A stretch of 48,399 nt of DNA from Staphylococcus simulans (GTDB lineage Bacteria > Bacillota > Bacilli > Staphylococcales > Staphylococcaceae), in assembly GCF_002902285.1 (NCBI RefSeq), contig NZ_PPRU01000009.1, forward strand, positions 1 through 48,399, in the 5' to 3' direction. The notes beneath the pieces were generated by a model. It saw nothing but the letters and a program-made list of their open reading frames with translations. It did no database searches and was not told where the DNA came from. Within the stretch, counting starts at the first letter, position 1. Every line of letters starts with the position of its first letter. Position numbers and translations under genes: made by a program. This document shows positions 40,101 to 48,399 of the stretch, piece after piece.

Positions 40101-43100
40101 TTAAACGCAAATGATCCGGAAGACAAAGCAGTTCAAGATGCATTAAATAAAGCTAAAGAAGTTCAAGCAGATCAAAATGCGGATCAAGCAGCAGTTGATG
40201 CAGCTAAAAAAGCGTTAGATGACGCGATTAATGCTAAAAAAGCTCAAGATGCAAAAGAAGCTAAAGAAGCAGCGGATGCAAAACAAGCAGCGCTTGATGA
40301 ATTGAAAGCTGAACTTGCGAAAGTCGCTAAAATTGATAAAAACAACTTTACCCCTGATACAGTATCACCTTTAACTGAAAAAGAAGATGCAGGTAAAGCT
40401 ATCGTTGCAGCACCAGATACGAAAACAACTGAAGATATTAAAGCAGCAACGCAAGCATTGAAAGATGCGCAAAATAACTTAGTTCAAAAAGCTGATAAAG
40501 CAGAATTACAAAAAGCAATCGATAAAGCAAAAACTTTAGGTCAACTTGATCCTGCAGATAAAGAAGATAAAGCACTTCAAGATGCAGTAACTGCTGGTGA
40601 AGCGGTTAAAGCTGATGGTAATGCAACACCACAACAAGTGGCAGAAGCAACAAAAGCAATTAACGATGCCATCGCAGCAAAAGAACGTCAAGATGCATTA
40701 GATGAATTACAAAAAGCATTAGATGCAGCTAACACAGTTAAGAAAGATGACTACAAACCAAATACAGTTGCACCATTTGAAGCAGCAGTTCAAGCTGGTG
40801 AAGCAGCGAAAGCTGATACTTCTAAGACTCCACAAGAGTTGAAAGCAGCAGCACAAGCAATCAAAGACGCGCAAAATGCATTACAAGCGAAAGCAAATAA
40901 AGCTGAACTTGAAAAATCAATCGCGACAGCTGAAGGTTTAGGTCAATTAAACGCAAATGATCCGGAAGACAAAGCAGTTCAAGATGCATTAAATAAAGCT
41001 AAAGAAGTTCAAGCAGATCAAAATGCGGATCAAGCAGCAGTCGATGCAGCTAAAAAAGCGTTAGATGATGCAATTAATGCTAAAAAAGCACAAGATGCAA
41101 AAGAAGCTAAAGAGGCAGCGGATGCAAAACAAGCAGCTTTAGAAGCATTGAAAGCAGAGCTTGAAAAAGCGAAAGCTGTTCAAAAAGATAATTTCACACC
41201 AGACAGCGTAAAACCGTTAACTGATGCAGAAACTTCTGGACAGGCGATTGTCGATGCACCAGATGGCAAAACAACTAAAGAAATTGAAGCGGCTACTCAA
41301 GCATTAAAAGATGCTCAAAAAAATTTAGTTCAAAAAGCTGATAAAGCTGAGTTACAAAAAGCAATCGATAAAGCAACTGGTTTAGGACAATTTGACCCTG
41401 CAGATAAAGAAGACAAAGCAGTCCAAGATGCTTTAGCAACAGCTAATACAGTGAATGATAATCAAAATGCGACACCTCAAGAAGTTCAACAAGCAACAGA
41501 AGCATTAAACAATGCAATTGCGGCTAAAGAACGTCAAGATGCATTAGATGAGTTACAAAAAGCATTAGATGCAGCTAACGCAGTTAAGAAAGATGATTAT
41601 AAACCAAGCACTGTAACTCCTTTCGAAACAGCCGTTCAAGCTGGTGAAGCAGCGAAAGTTGATACTTCTAAGACTCCACAAGAGTTGAAAGAAGCCGCAC
41701 AAGCAATCAAAGATGCACAAAAAGCTTTAGAAACTAAAGCGAATAAAGCTGAACTTGAAAAATCAATCGCAACAGCTGAAGGTTTAGGTCAATTAGACCC
41801 AACTGATACTGAAGATAAAGCAGTCCAAGATGCTTTAAACAAAGCGAAAGAAGTTCAAGCTGATCCTAATGCTTCACAAGATGCTGTAGATGCAGCTCAA
41901 AAAGCATTAGATGACGCAATTAATGCTAAGAAAGCACAAGATGCGAAAGAAGCTAAAGCAGCAGCTGACGCAAAACAAGCAGCATTAGACGCATTGAAAG
42001 AAGAACTTGCTAAAATCGATAAAGATAACTTTACGCCTCATACAGTTGCACCTTTAACTGAAAAAGAGGATGCAGGTAAAGCTATCGTTGCAGCACCTGA
42101 AAATAAAACAACTAAAGAAATTGAAGATGCTACACAAGCATTAAAAGATGCAGAAGCAGCGTTACAAGCTAAATCTGATAAAGCGGCATTACAAGCAGCC
42201 ATCGATAAAGCAAATGCTTTAGGTCAACTTGATCCTACTGATAAAGAAGATAAAGCTCTTCAAGACGCAGTTACTGCAGGTGAAGCTGTCAAAGCGGACG
42301 GAAATGCAACACCACAACAAGTTCAAGAAGCAACAAAAGCAATCACTGATGCTATCGCAGCAAAAGAACGTCAAGATGCATTAGATGCATTACAAAAAGC
42401 ATTAGACGATGCGAAAACTGTTAAGAAAGATGACTACAAACCAAATACAGTTGCACCATTTGAAGCAGCTATTACTGCAGGCGAAGCAGCCAAAGCAGAT
42501 GCGACTAAGACTCCTGAAGAGTTGAAAGCAGCAGCTAAAGCAATCACTGATGCTAAAAACAATCTTGAAGCGAAAGCTAACAAAGATGAATTGAACAAAG
42601 CAATTACTACTGCAGAAGGCTTAACTTTAGATCCAAACGATAAAGAAGATAAAGCGGTCCAAGATGCATTAGCTAAAGCGAAAGAAGTTCAAGCAGATCA
42701 AAATACTACGCAAGCAGCAGTCGATGCAGCAAAAGCAGCATTAGAAGATGCAATTAACGCTAAAAAAGCACAAGATGCAAAAGAAGCTAAAGAAGCAGCT
42801 GACGCAAAACAAGCAGCGTTAGATGCATTGAAACAAGAGTTGGCTAAAGCAGCACAAGTTGATAAAAACAACTACACACCAGACAGTGTGAAACCATTGA
42901 CTGATTCACAAACAGCAGGACAAGCGATTGTTGACGCACCTGAAAATAAAACAACTGAAGAAATTGAAAAAGCAACACAAGCATTGAAAGATGCACAAGC
43001 AGGTTTAGTTGCAAAAGCGGATAAAGCAGAACTTGATAAAGCAATCACTGCAGCAGAAGGCTTAACTTTAGATCCAAATGATAAAGAAGATAAAGCCGTT

Positions 43101-46100
43101 CAAGATGCATTAAATAAAGCAAAAGAAGTTCAAGCAAACCCTAACGCAACTCAAGAAGAAGTTAATGCAGCGAAAGATGCTTTAAATAAAGCAATCGAAG
43201 CAAAAACTGCTCAAGATCAAGCAGATGCAGTCAAAGCAGCACTTGATGCATTAAAAGCAGAGCTTGAAAAAGCGAAAGCTGTTCAAACTGATAAATTCAC
43301 TCCAGATAGTGTGAAACCATTAACTGAAGCTGAAACAGCAGGACAAGCAATTGTTGATGCTCCAACAGGTAAAACTGTTGAAGAAATTAATAAAGCAACA
43401 CAAGACTTAAAAGATGCCCAAGCAGGTTTAGTCGCAAAAGCGGACAAAACTGAACTTGAGAAATCAATTGCAACTGCAGAAGGTTTAGGTCAATTAGACC
43501 CAGCTGATAAAGAAGATAAAGCCGTTCAAGATGCCTTAGCAGCAGCTAAAGCAGTAGAACAAAATCCTAATGCGACACAAACTGAAGTTGATAATGCGAA
43601 AGCAGCGTTAGATGAAGCAATTAATGCTAAAAAAGCACAAGATGAGAAAGAAGCGAAAGCAGCAGCAGATGCCAAACAAGCAGCATTAGATGCGTTGAAA
43701 GCAGAGCTTGAAAAAGCGAAAGCAATCAACAAAGATGAGTACACACCAGACAGTGTGAAACCATTAACTGATGCACAAACAGCAGGACAAGGAATTGTTG
43801 ATGCACCGGATAATAAAACAACAGCAGAAATTGAAGCAGCAACCCAAGCATTGAAAGATGCTCAAAAAGACTTAGTTCAAAAAGCTGATAAAGCTGAGTT
43901 ACAAAAAGCAATCGATAAAGCTAATACTTTAGGTAACCTTGACGCGAATGATCCAGAAGACAAAGCGGTTCAAGATAAATTAGCAGATGCTGAAAGAGTT
44001 AAAGCTGATGATAATGCAACGCCACAACAAGTAGCAGAAGCAACAAAAGCTTTGAACGATGCTATCGCAGCGAAAGAACATCAAGATGCTTTAGATGAAT
44101 TAAATAAAGCAATCGACGCAGCAAACGCAGTCAATAAAGATGACTACAAACCAAATACAGTGAAACCTTTAGAAGATGCGGTTAAAGCGGGCGAAGCTGC
44201 AAAAGCGGATGCGACTAAGACTCCACAAGAGTTGAAAGACGCAGCCAAAGCAATCACTGATGCTCAAAAAGCTTTAGAAGCAAAAGCTAATAAAGATGAG
44301 TTAAACAAAGCTATTACAAATGCTGACGGTCTAACTTTAGATCCAACAGACGCAGAAGATAAAGCAGTCCAAGATGCTTTAAATAAAGCGAAAGAAGTTC
44401 AAGCAGATCCTAATGCTTCTCAAGCAGATGTTGATGCGGCAAAAGAAGCTTTAGAAAATGCAGTGAACGCTAAGAATGCACAAGATGCAAAAGAAGCTCA
44501 AGCAGCAGCGAAAGCTAAACAAGACGCTTTAGATGCATTAAAAGCAGAGTTAGAAAAAGTCGCTAAAATTAACAAAGACAACTTCACTCCAAACACAGTT
44601 GCACCATTAACTGAAAAAGAGGAAGCTGGTAAAGCGATTGTTGCAAATCCAGATGCGAAAACAACTGAAGAAATCAAAGAAGCAACTCAAGCATTAATTG
44701 ATGCAGAAAATGCATTACAAGCTAAGTCAGACAAAGCCGCTTTACAAGCAGCGATTGATAAAGCGAACGCTTTAGGTGAATTGAATCCTGCTGATGCTGA
44801 AGATAAAGCCGTTCAAGATGCTGTAGCGGCGGGTGAAAAAGTTAAAGCTGACGGCAACGCAACACCACAAGAAGTGGCAGATGCTACAAAAGCTATTAAC
44901 GATGCCATCGCAGCGAAAGAACGTCAAGATGCTTTAGATGAATTAAATAAAGCAATTGAAGATGCAAAAGCTGTTAATAAAGATGACTTCAAACCAAATA
45001 CAGTGAAACCTTTTGAGGATGCGGTTAAAGCAGGTGAAACTGCAAAAGCAGATGCGACTAAGACTCCACAAGAGTTGAAAGACGCAGCAAAAGCAATCAC
45101 TGATGCTAAAAACAATCTTGAAGCAAAAGCTAATAAAGATGAATTGAACAAAGTAATCACTACTGCAGAAGGTTTAACTTTAGACCCAGCTGACAAAGAA
45201 GATAAAGCTGTTCAAGACGCATTAACTAAAGCAAAAGAAGTTCAAGCAGATCCTAACGCTTCACAAGCAGATGTAGATGCAGCGAAAGCAGCATTAGAAG
45301 ATGCAATTAATGCTAAAGCTGCTCAAGATGCAAAAGAAGCGAAAGAAGCAGCAGATGCCAAACAAGCAGCATTAGATGCGTTGAAAGCAGAGCTTGAAAA
45401 AGCAAAAGCAATCAACAAAGATGACTACACGCCTAATAGTGTGAAACCATTAACTGATGCAGAAACAACAGGACAAGCAATTGTTGATGCACCAGACAAT
45501 AAAACAACAGCAGAAATTGAAGCTGCTACACAAGCATTAAAAGATGCTCAAGCAGGTTTAGTTGCAAAAGCAGATAAAGCAGAACTTGATAAAGCTATCA
45601 CAACTGCTGATGGATTGAATTTAGATCCAATTGACAAAGAAGATAAAGCTGTACAAGATGCTTTAGAAAAAGCAAAAGAAGTTCAAGCAAATCCAAATGC
45701 GACTCAAGATGAAGTTAATGCGGCGAAAGATGCATTAAACAAAGCAATTGAAGCTAAAACTGCTCAAGATCAAGCAGACGCAAAACAAGCAGCGCTTGAT
45801 GAGTTGAAAGCAGAACTTGCGAAAGTCGCAAAAATCGACCTTAATCAATACACACCTGATAGTGTTAAACCTTTAACTGATAAAGAAATCGAAGGTAATG
45901 CAATTGTAGCTATTCCAGATGCAAAAACTACAGAAGAAATCAAAGCTGTAACACAGGCGTTGAAAGATGCTCAAGCAGGTCTAGTTCAAAAAGCTGATAA
46001 AGCTGAATTACAAAAAGCAATCGATGCGGCAAATGCTTTAGGTAACCTTGATGCTGCTGATAAAGAAGATAAAGCACTTCAAGATGCAGTATCAGCAGGT

Positions 46101-48399
46101 GAAAAAGTGAAAGCTGACGGCAACGCAACACCACAACAAGTGGCAGATGCTACAAAAGCAATTAATGATGCAATTGCAGCAAAAGAACATCAAGATGCTT
46201 TAGATGAATTACAAAAAGCAATCGATGCAGCAAATGCCATCAATAAAGATGACTTCAAACCAAATACTGTGAAACCATTAGAAGATGCAGTTGCAGCGGG
46301 TGAAGCAGCGAAAGCAGACGCTACTAAGACTCCAGAAGAGTTGAAAGAAGCGGCTAAAGCTATCACTGATGCGCAAAAAGCTTTAGAAGCAAAAGCTAAT
46401 AAAGATGAGTTGAATAAAGTAATCAATAATGCAGAAGGTTTAACATTAGATCCGACTGACAAAGAAGATAAAGCCGTTCAAGACGCGTTAGCTAAAGCAA
46501 AAGAAGTTCAAGCAGACCCTAATGCTTCTCAAGACGCAGTAGATGCAGCGAAAGCAGCTTTAGAAGATGCAATTAATGCTAAAAATGCCCAGGATGCAAA
46601 AGAAGCTAAAGAGGCAGCAGATGCTAAACAAGCAGCATTAGACGCATTAAAAGCAGAACTTGAAAAAGCGAAAGCAATCAATAAAGACGATTACACACCA
46701 AACAGTGTAAAACCGTTAACTGATGCAGAAACAACAGGCCAAGCAATTGTTGATGCTCCAGATGGTAAAACAACTGAAGAAATAGAAGCAGCTACACAAG
46801 CATTGAAAGATGCCCAAGCTGGATTAGTAGCGAAAGCAGATAAAGCGGAACTTGATAAAGCTATCAATAACGCAGAAGGTTTAACATTAGATCCAACAGA
46901 TAAAGAAGATAAAGCCGTACAAGATGCGTTAGAAAAAGCGAAAGCTGTTCAAGCAAATCCAAATGCAACTCAAGATGAAGTTAATGCAGCGAAAGATGCG
47001 TTGAACAAAGCAATTGAAGCGAAAACTGCTCAAGATAAAGCAGACGCAGTGAATGCAGCATTAGACGCATTAAAAGCAGAACTTGAAAAAGCGAAAGCAA
47101 TCAATAAAGATGATTACACACCAAACAGTGTAAAACCGTTAACTGAAGCTGAAACAACAGGTCAAGCAATTATCGATGCACCAACTGGCAAAACAGTAGA
47201 AGAAATCGAAGCAGCAACACAAGCATTAAAAGATGCGCAAGCTGGTTTAGTTCAAAAAGCAGATAAATCAGAGTTACAAAATGCTATTGATAAAGCTAAC
47301 GCAATTGATAATCTTGAAGCGACTGACAAAGAAGATAAAGTAATCTTAGATGCAGTTGCAGTAGGTGAAAAAGTAAAAGCAGACGGTAACGCAACACCGC
47401 AAGAAGTGGCAGATGCTACGAAAGCAATTAATGATGCGATTGCGGCTAAAGAACATCAAGATGCCTTAGATGAATTGAATAAAGCTATCGAAGATGCAAA
47501 AGCTGTTAATAAAGATGACTTCAAACCTAACACAGTGAAACCTTTAGAAGATGCAATTAAAGCGGGTGAAACTGCAAAAGCAGATGTGACTAAAACACCA
47601 GAAGAGTTAAAAGAAGCGGCTAAAGCAATTAACGATGCAAAAAATAATCTTGAAGCGAAAGCGAATAAAGATGAATTGAACAAAGCTATTACTGAAGCTG
47701 AAGGTTTAACTTTAGATCCAAAAGATAAAGAAGACAAAGCAGTTCAAGACGCATTGGATAAAGCAAAAGCTGTTTTAGAAGATCCAAATGCGACACAAGA
47801 AGCAGTGGATGCAGCGAAAGATGCGTTGAATAAAGCGGTTGAAGCTAAGAAAGCTCAAGATGCAAAAGAAGCAGCTGAAAAACAAGCAGCACTTGATGCA
47901 TTAAAAGCAGAGCTGGAAAAAGCGAAATCAGTAGATAAAGATGCATACACACCAAATAGTGTGAAACCATTAACTGATGCTGTAACAGTGGGTCAAGCAA
48001 TTGTTGATGCTCCGAAAGATAAGACTGTTGAAGAAATCAAAAAAGCTACACAAGCATTGAAAGATGCACAAGCTGGATTGGTTGCGAAAGCAGATAAAAC
48101 AGAACTTGATAAAGCAATCAATAACGCAGAAGGCTTAACTTTAGATCCAGCAGACAAAGAAGATAAAGCAGTACAAGACGCATTAGAAAAAGCGAAAGCA
48201 GTACAAGCAGATGCTAATGCGACACAAACAGAAGTAGACGCTGCTAAAGATGCATTGAATAAAGCAGTTGAAGCTAAAGCAACTCAAGATAAAGCTGATG
48301 CAGTCAATGCGGCACTTGAAGCGTTGAAAGCAGAACTTGAAAAAGCGAAAGCTATCAATCAGGCTGACTTTACTCCTAACAGCGTTGAACCATTGGTAG
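34161..48399 (+). CDS. Giant YSIRK surface adhesin with SraP-like lectin head and FIVAR-like repeat stalk (3' end outside window)
   Basis: One reading frame runs from the ATG at 34161 through the window edge, 4746 codons without a stop. Residues 1-43 are a YSIRK signal ([16 protein letters not shown], probable cleavage near EAKA/AES). Residues 44-300 are rich in Thr, Ser, Glu and Gln. About 302-545 is an L-type lectin-like domain with [20 protein letters not shown]. About 548-622 resembles the beta-grasp segment of SraP. Residues 623-713 and 714-799 are two cadherin/Ig-like domains (each with TGLPxG and GTPTxVGTST). From 800 on come roughly 140-residue helical repeats. An LPXTG anchor is expected beyond the window. 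Order and content of the head match the SraP/SasA binding region of S. aureus, known to bind sialylated glycans; ligand binding here is inference. Confidence 0.93.
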   Translation, partial: MKKLDFLPNLRNRYSIRRFTVGTASILIGSLLFLGHNGEAKAAESTNDNTVVEASKDTSTSQQEPVENTVPQDKTTDTTQQAGNTQTTSNVLETVKTDALSKLSTFTHLTEETVKQYTAEVKQAQTEADVQAVVDKAQKAEAEAVKQAEAEQTKTVDSTKEQSAATTEAPKSTTESVKEETKADTTSATTSETNNTSEAKTVTSTDQATPTIESTPLSTEQKVDKVKTELASDYDSSKVDAALAVIDTTDLTEDQIKAEVLKLLLEQGSAQKDLYSPQATKLRSAVEEPTTAVRTFSVDTSLKDDVVVTPENFNQYFITHGIAYYDQTKGIATLTPDFPSFRGSITLDTKMNVNKDFHFTGAVNLGDKYEGHSRDGDPGGDGLAFVFNPGDPNVIGEYGSGLGMGGLPYAFGFKLDTYVNKSFDPKGKTKPDPIDFYNKGAFGAFIFADKAGTVTTQTGLPGWKAALLDVQPSNNQFQPFTIDYDGDTKEMTITYAGQTWKQSLQKYFSYTRKNEYSLSISASTGGAYNLQQVKLEKFTYTAAALLEEDFVDTDLQELIDRPLRTSGDVDKIITVQDPSTYLADKGYKLLSEDTSHAPTYDKTKKTIKLTNASQFLVYYVKDIEAPKIGDIAAPTVDVNTEMKPLVLDITDNSKHLNTKTVTGLPAGVTFDEATNTISGTPTAVGTSTITVTATDHAGLSTTKTFTYTVVDTKAPDVTMVVEQTTEAYTPMTPINVNAEDNSKVAPTLAVTGLPTGLSFDPTTKQITGTPTTVGTSTVTVSATDGSTNVGTSTFNIVVTPNKALEALKAAVADAKTVNKNDYTPNSVAALDAKLTEAEALIAHPENGSTDQFNAKTQEVKQAKDQLVRKADKTDLEKAIAEASKYTNLDPTKPMDQQLITALANAKNTDADQNATQKAVDDSKNSLNNAIQEKLRADAYEKLQQAVMRGVQVAKTDGYTPNSLQAVKDTIQKVNPLVTASMSDDPTVRKQYTVDQIEQATKDINDSISGLVRQADKTELQKAIDKAGTLGTLNPADTEDKAVQDKLAAANTVKADGNATKAQVDQATADLNKAIDQKLYQDALDRLNAAIKDAKGVNQADYTPASVTPFDAAIKAGEAKAADKTATPEQLDAAAKAITDAKAQLQHNADKSALEVAINKAKALGALNEADAEDKAVKDALTAGEGVKDNANATTQQVADATKAINDAIAAKEHADALDALKAKLAEVKALDKAPFTPDSVNALNAQVTAGDAVVAAEKSKTTEEIKAATKALTDAQKALVKQADKTELEKAIAKAGTLGQLNAADTEDKAVQDALAKANQVKADGNATPQQVAEATDTLNKAIDKKLYQDALDELNAAIRDAEAVTKANYTPETVTPFEKAVTDGKAKAADSNATPEQLKAAAQAIKTAKDALKQKANKAELEKSIATAEALQPLKAGDPEDDAVKAALDKAKQVDANQNADQASVDAAKVELDNAIKAKQTQDAADALKQAALDELKAELAKVAKIDKNNFTPDSVAPLTEKETAGNAIVANPENKTVDEIKTATQALKDAEKGLQAKSDKAALQAAIDKAEALTGLNPADAEDKAVQDALAAAKKVNDNPNASQAEVQAATKTLNDAIAAKEHSDALDALKAELAKVAGLNKDQYTPNSVAPLNTKEADGKAIVAAPEAKTTEEIKAATQALKEAEAGLVDRADKTALQTAIEKAEALPNLDAADKEDKAVQEALAAAKTVKEDANATPQAVQAATKALNDAVAAKERQDALDELNKAIKAAEAVNKDSFTPDSVAPFTTALNDGKAKAADTNATPAELKAAAKAITDAQNQLQPVADKAALQAAIAKAEALKDLNPADKEDKAVQDALAAAKTVNDNANATPDQVAQATKTLTDALAAKERQDALDELQKALDAANAVKKDDYKPSTVAPFEAAVQAGEAAKADTSKTPEQLKAAAQAIKDAQNALQAKANKAELEKSIATAEGLGQLNANDPEDKAVQDALNKAKEVQADQNADQAAVDAAKKALDDAINAKKAQDAKEAKEAADAKQAALDELKAELAKVAKIDKNNFTPDTVSPLTEKEDAGKAIVAAPDTKTTEDIKAATQALKDAQNNLVQKADKAELQKAIDKAKTLGQLDPADKEDKALQDAVTAGEAVKADGNATPQQVAEATKAINDAIAAKERQDALDELQKALDAANTVKKDDYKPNTVAPFEAAVQAGEAAKADTSKTPQELKAAAQAIKDAQNALQAKANKAELEKSIATAEGLGQLNANDPEDKAVQDALNKAKEVQADQNADQAAVDAAKKALDDAINAKKAQDAKEAKEAADAKQAALEALKAELEKAKAVQKDNFTPDSVKPLTDAETSGQAIVDAPDGKTTKEIEAATQALKDAQKNLVQKADKAELQKAIDKATGLGQFDPADKEDKAVQDALATANTVNDNQNATPQEVQQATEALNNAIAAKERQDALDELQKALDAANAVKKDDYKPSTVTPFETAVQAGEAAKVDTSKTPQELKEAAQAIKDAQKALETKANKAELEKSIATAEGLGQLDPTDTEDKAVQDALNKAKEVQADPNASQDAVDAAQKALDDAINAKKAQDAKEAKAAADAKQAALDALKEELAKIDKDNFTPHTVAPLTEKEDAGKAIVAAPENKTTKEIEDATQALKDAEAALQAKSDKAALQAAIDKANALGQLDPTDKEDKALQDAVTAGEAVKADGNATPQQVQEATKAITDAIAAKERQDALDALQKALDDAKTVKKDDYKPNTVAPFEAAITAGEAAKADATKTPEELKAAAKAITDAKNNLEAKANKDELNKAITTAEGLTLDPNDKEDKAVQDALAKAKEVQADQNTTQAAVDAAKAALEDAINAKKAQDAKEAKEAADAKQAALDALKQELAKAAQVDKNNYTPDSVKPLTDSQTAGQAIVDAPENKTTEEIEKATQALKDAQAGLVAKADKAELDKAITAAEGLTLDPNDKEDKAVQDALNKAKEVQANPNATQEEVNAAKDALNKAIEAKTAQDQADAVKAALDALKAELEKAKAVQTDKFTPDSVKPLTEAETAGQAIVDAPTGKTVEEINKATQDLKDAQAGLVAKADKTELEKSIATAEGLGQLDPADKEDKAVQDALAAAKAVEQNPNATQTEVDNAKAALDEAINAKKAQDEKEAKAAADAKQAALDALKAELEKAKAINKDEYTPDSVKPLTDAQTAGQGIVDAPDNKTTAEIEAATQALKDAQKDLVQKADKAELQKAIDKANTLGNLDANDPEDKAVQDKLADAERVKADDNATPQQVAEATKALNDAIAAKEHQDALDELNKAIDAANAVNKDDYKPNTVKPLEDAVKAGEAAKADATKTPQELKDAAKAITDAQKALEAKANKDELNKAITNADGLTLDPTDAEDKAVQDALNKAKEVQADPNASQADVDAAKEALENAVNAKNAQDAKEAQAAAKAKQDALDALKAELEKVAKINKDNFTPNTVAPLTEKEEAGKAIVANPDAKTTEEIKEATQALIDAENALQAKSDKAALQAAIDKANALGELNPADAEDKAVQDAVAAGEKVKADGNATPQEVADATKAINDAIAAKERQDALDELNKAIEDAKAVNKDDFKPNTVKPFEDAVKAGETAKADATKTPQELKDAAKAITDAKNNLEAKANKDELNKVITTAEGLTLDPADKEDKAVQDALTKAKEVQADPNASQADVDAAKAALEDAINAKAAQDAKEAKEAADAKQAALDALKAELEKAKAINKDDYTPNSVKPLTDAETTGQAIVDAPDNKTTAEIEAATQALKDAQAGLVAKADKAELDKAITTADGLNLDPIDKEDKAVQDALEKAKEVQANPNATQDEVNAAKDALNKAIEAKTAQDQADAKQAALDELKAELAKVAKIDLNQYTPDSVKPLTDKEIEGNAIVAIPDAKTTEEIKAVTQALKDAQAGLVQKADKAELQKAIDAANALGNLDAADKEDKALQDAVSAGEKVKADGNATPQQVADATKAINDAIAAKEHQDALDELQKAIDAANAINKDDFKPNTVKPLEDAVAAGEAAKADATKTPEELKEAAKAITDAQKALEAKANKDELNKVINNAEGLTLDPTDKEDKAVQDALAKAKEVQADPNASQDAVDAAKAALEDAINAKNAQDAKEAKEAADAKQAALDALKAELEKAKAINKDDYTPNSVKPLTDAETTGQAIVDAPDGKTTEEIEAATQALKDAQAGLVAKADKAELDKAINNAEGLTLDPTDKEDKAVQDALEKAKAVQANPNATQDEVNAAKDALNKAIEAKTAQDKADAVNAALDALKAELEKAKAINKDDYTPNSVKPLTEAETTGQAIIDAPTGKTVEEIEAATQALKDAQAGLVQKADKSELQNAIDKANAIDNLEATDKEDKVILDAVAVGEKVKADGNATPQEVADATKAINDAIAAKEHQDALDELNKAIEDAKAVNKDDFKPNTVKPLEDAIKAGETAKADVTKTPEELKEAAKAINDAKNNLEAKANKDELNKAITEAEGLTLDPKDKEDKAVQDALDKAKAVLEDPNATQEAVDAAKDALNKAVEAKKAQDAKEAAEKQAALDALKAELEKAKSVDKDAYTPNSVKPLTDAVTVGQAIVDAPKDKTVEEIKKATQALKDAQAGLVAKADKTELDKAINNAEGLTLDPADKEDKAVQDALEKAKAVQADANATQTEVDAAKDALNKAVEAKATQDKADAVNAALEALKAELEKAKAINQADFTPNSVEPLV
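36558..48399 (+). repeat. Tandem FIVAR-like repeats, at least 28 units of about 420 nt
   Basis: Each unit has two helical halves. The first follows the anchor (Y/F)(T/K)PxSVxPL and runs through AIxDAQxxL. The second starts KADKAELxKAI, continues [11 protein letters not shown] and ends with AIxAK. Anchors lie near 36623, 37030, 37458, 37860, 38265, 38690, 39100, 39500, 39900, 40345, 40750, 41190, 41600, 42030, 42430, 42870, 43290, 43735, 44140, 44580, 44985, 45420, 45845, 46250, 46690, 47110, 47515, 47945 and 48365 (approximate). The first two units are the most diverged. Units are joined by three linker types: short ([10 protein letters not shown] or [10 protein letters not shown]), long ([21 protein letters not shown]) and intermediate (TAQDxADAVxAALDAL). 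FIVAR assignment is by resemblance. Confidence 0.88.
39992..41041 (+). repeat. Recent duplication of a two-unit block (204 bp identical)
   Basis: Bases 39992-40195 and 40838-41041 are identical over 204 positions, including all third codon positions, at an offset of 846 nt, which is two repeat units. Similarity continues on both sides with scattered silent changes. Confidence 0.85.

Noticed and set aside
37460..47737. Series of open frames of 60-165 codons on the minus strand inside the giant gene, rich in Ser, Ala and Leu
   Set aside because: They are antisense readings of the GCA/AAA/GAA-rich repeats, recur at the repeat period and have no ribosome binding sites.
36558..48399. CRISPR-like array because of the regular repeats
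   Set aside because: The repeats are about 420 nt, coding in one frame and have no short spacers.

Overview
This window is chromosomal DNA from a Staphylococcus. It has low GC, strong AGGAGG-type ribosome binding sites, a complete dlt operon and a seven-gene mnh (Mrp) antiporter operon. The gene order from the CNNM/CBS protein and lipA through dlt, nfu, sufA, ndh, pepA, mnh and ppiB is the one I know from staphylococci, and part of it matches the yun/yut/yuz region of Bacillus subtilis. The species cannot be fixed from the sequence alone. A coagulase-negative species is more likely than S. aureus because of the giant surface protein at the right end.

Layout. Positions 1-1260 hold no convincing protein gene but carry a run of intrinsic terminators, two promoter-plus-terminator units that look like small RNA genes, and a short relic resembling a phage-integrase tail. 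Positions 1273-11689 are housekeeping genes: a CNNM/CBS transporter-like protein, a nitronate monooxygenase-like enzyme, DUF72, a TauE-type exporter, a 5'-nucleotidase-like phosphoesterase, lipoyl synthase, YutD-like, DUF3055, an orphan HepT-like protein, a NagD-type HAD phosphatase and a D-2-hydroxyacid dehydrogenase. Positions 11993-16402 are dltXABCD (D-alanylation of teichoic acids) with its promoter and terminator. A MerR/TipAS regulator with a textbook 19-bp-spacer promoter follows. Positions 17274-21637 group iron-sulfur and redox genes: nfu, yuzD, two NDH-2-like flavoproteins, yuzB and sufA. Next come a leucyl aminopeptidase, an antiporter-family carrier, a hotdog thioesterase, and a flavoprotein whose promoter overlaps a likely Zur (zinc) operator. 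The mnhA-G operon lies on the minus strand at 26459-32244, followed by kapB, ppiB and a YugE-like gene.

The last 14.2 kb (34161 to the window end) is one unbroken reading frame that runs off the right edge. It has a YSIRK signal peptide, then a head that looks like the SraP binding region (L-type lectin, beta-grasp-like segment, two cadherin/Ig-like domains), then at least 28 copies of a roughly 140-residue FIVAR-like helical repeat. The repeats are arranged in higher-order blocks that change from a two-unit to a three-unit period. The best candidates for something undescribed are this chimeric adhesin, the Zur-box flavoprotein and the small-RNA-like units at the left end.
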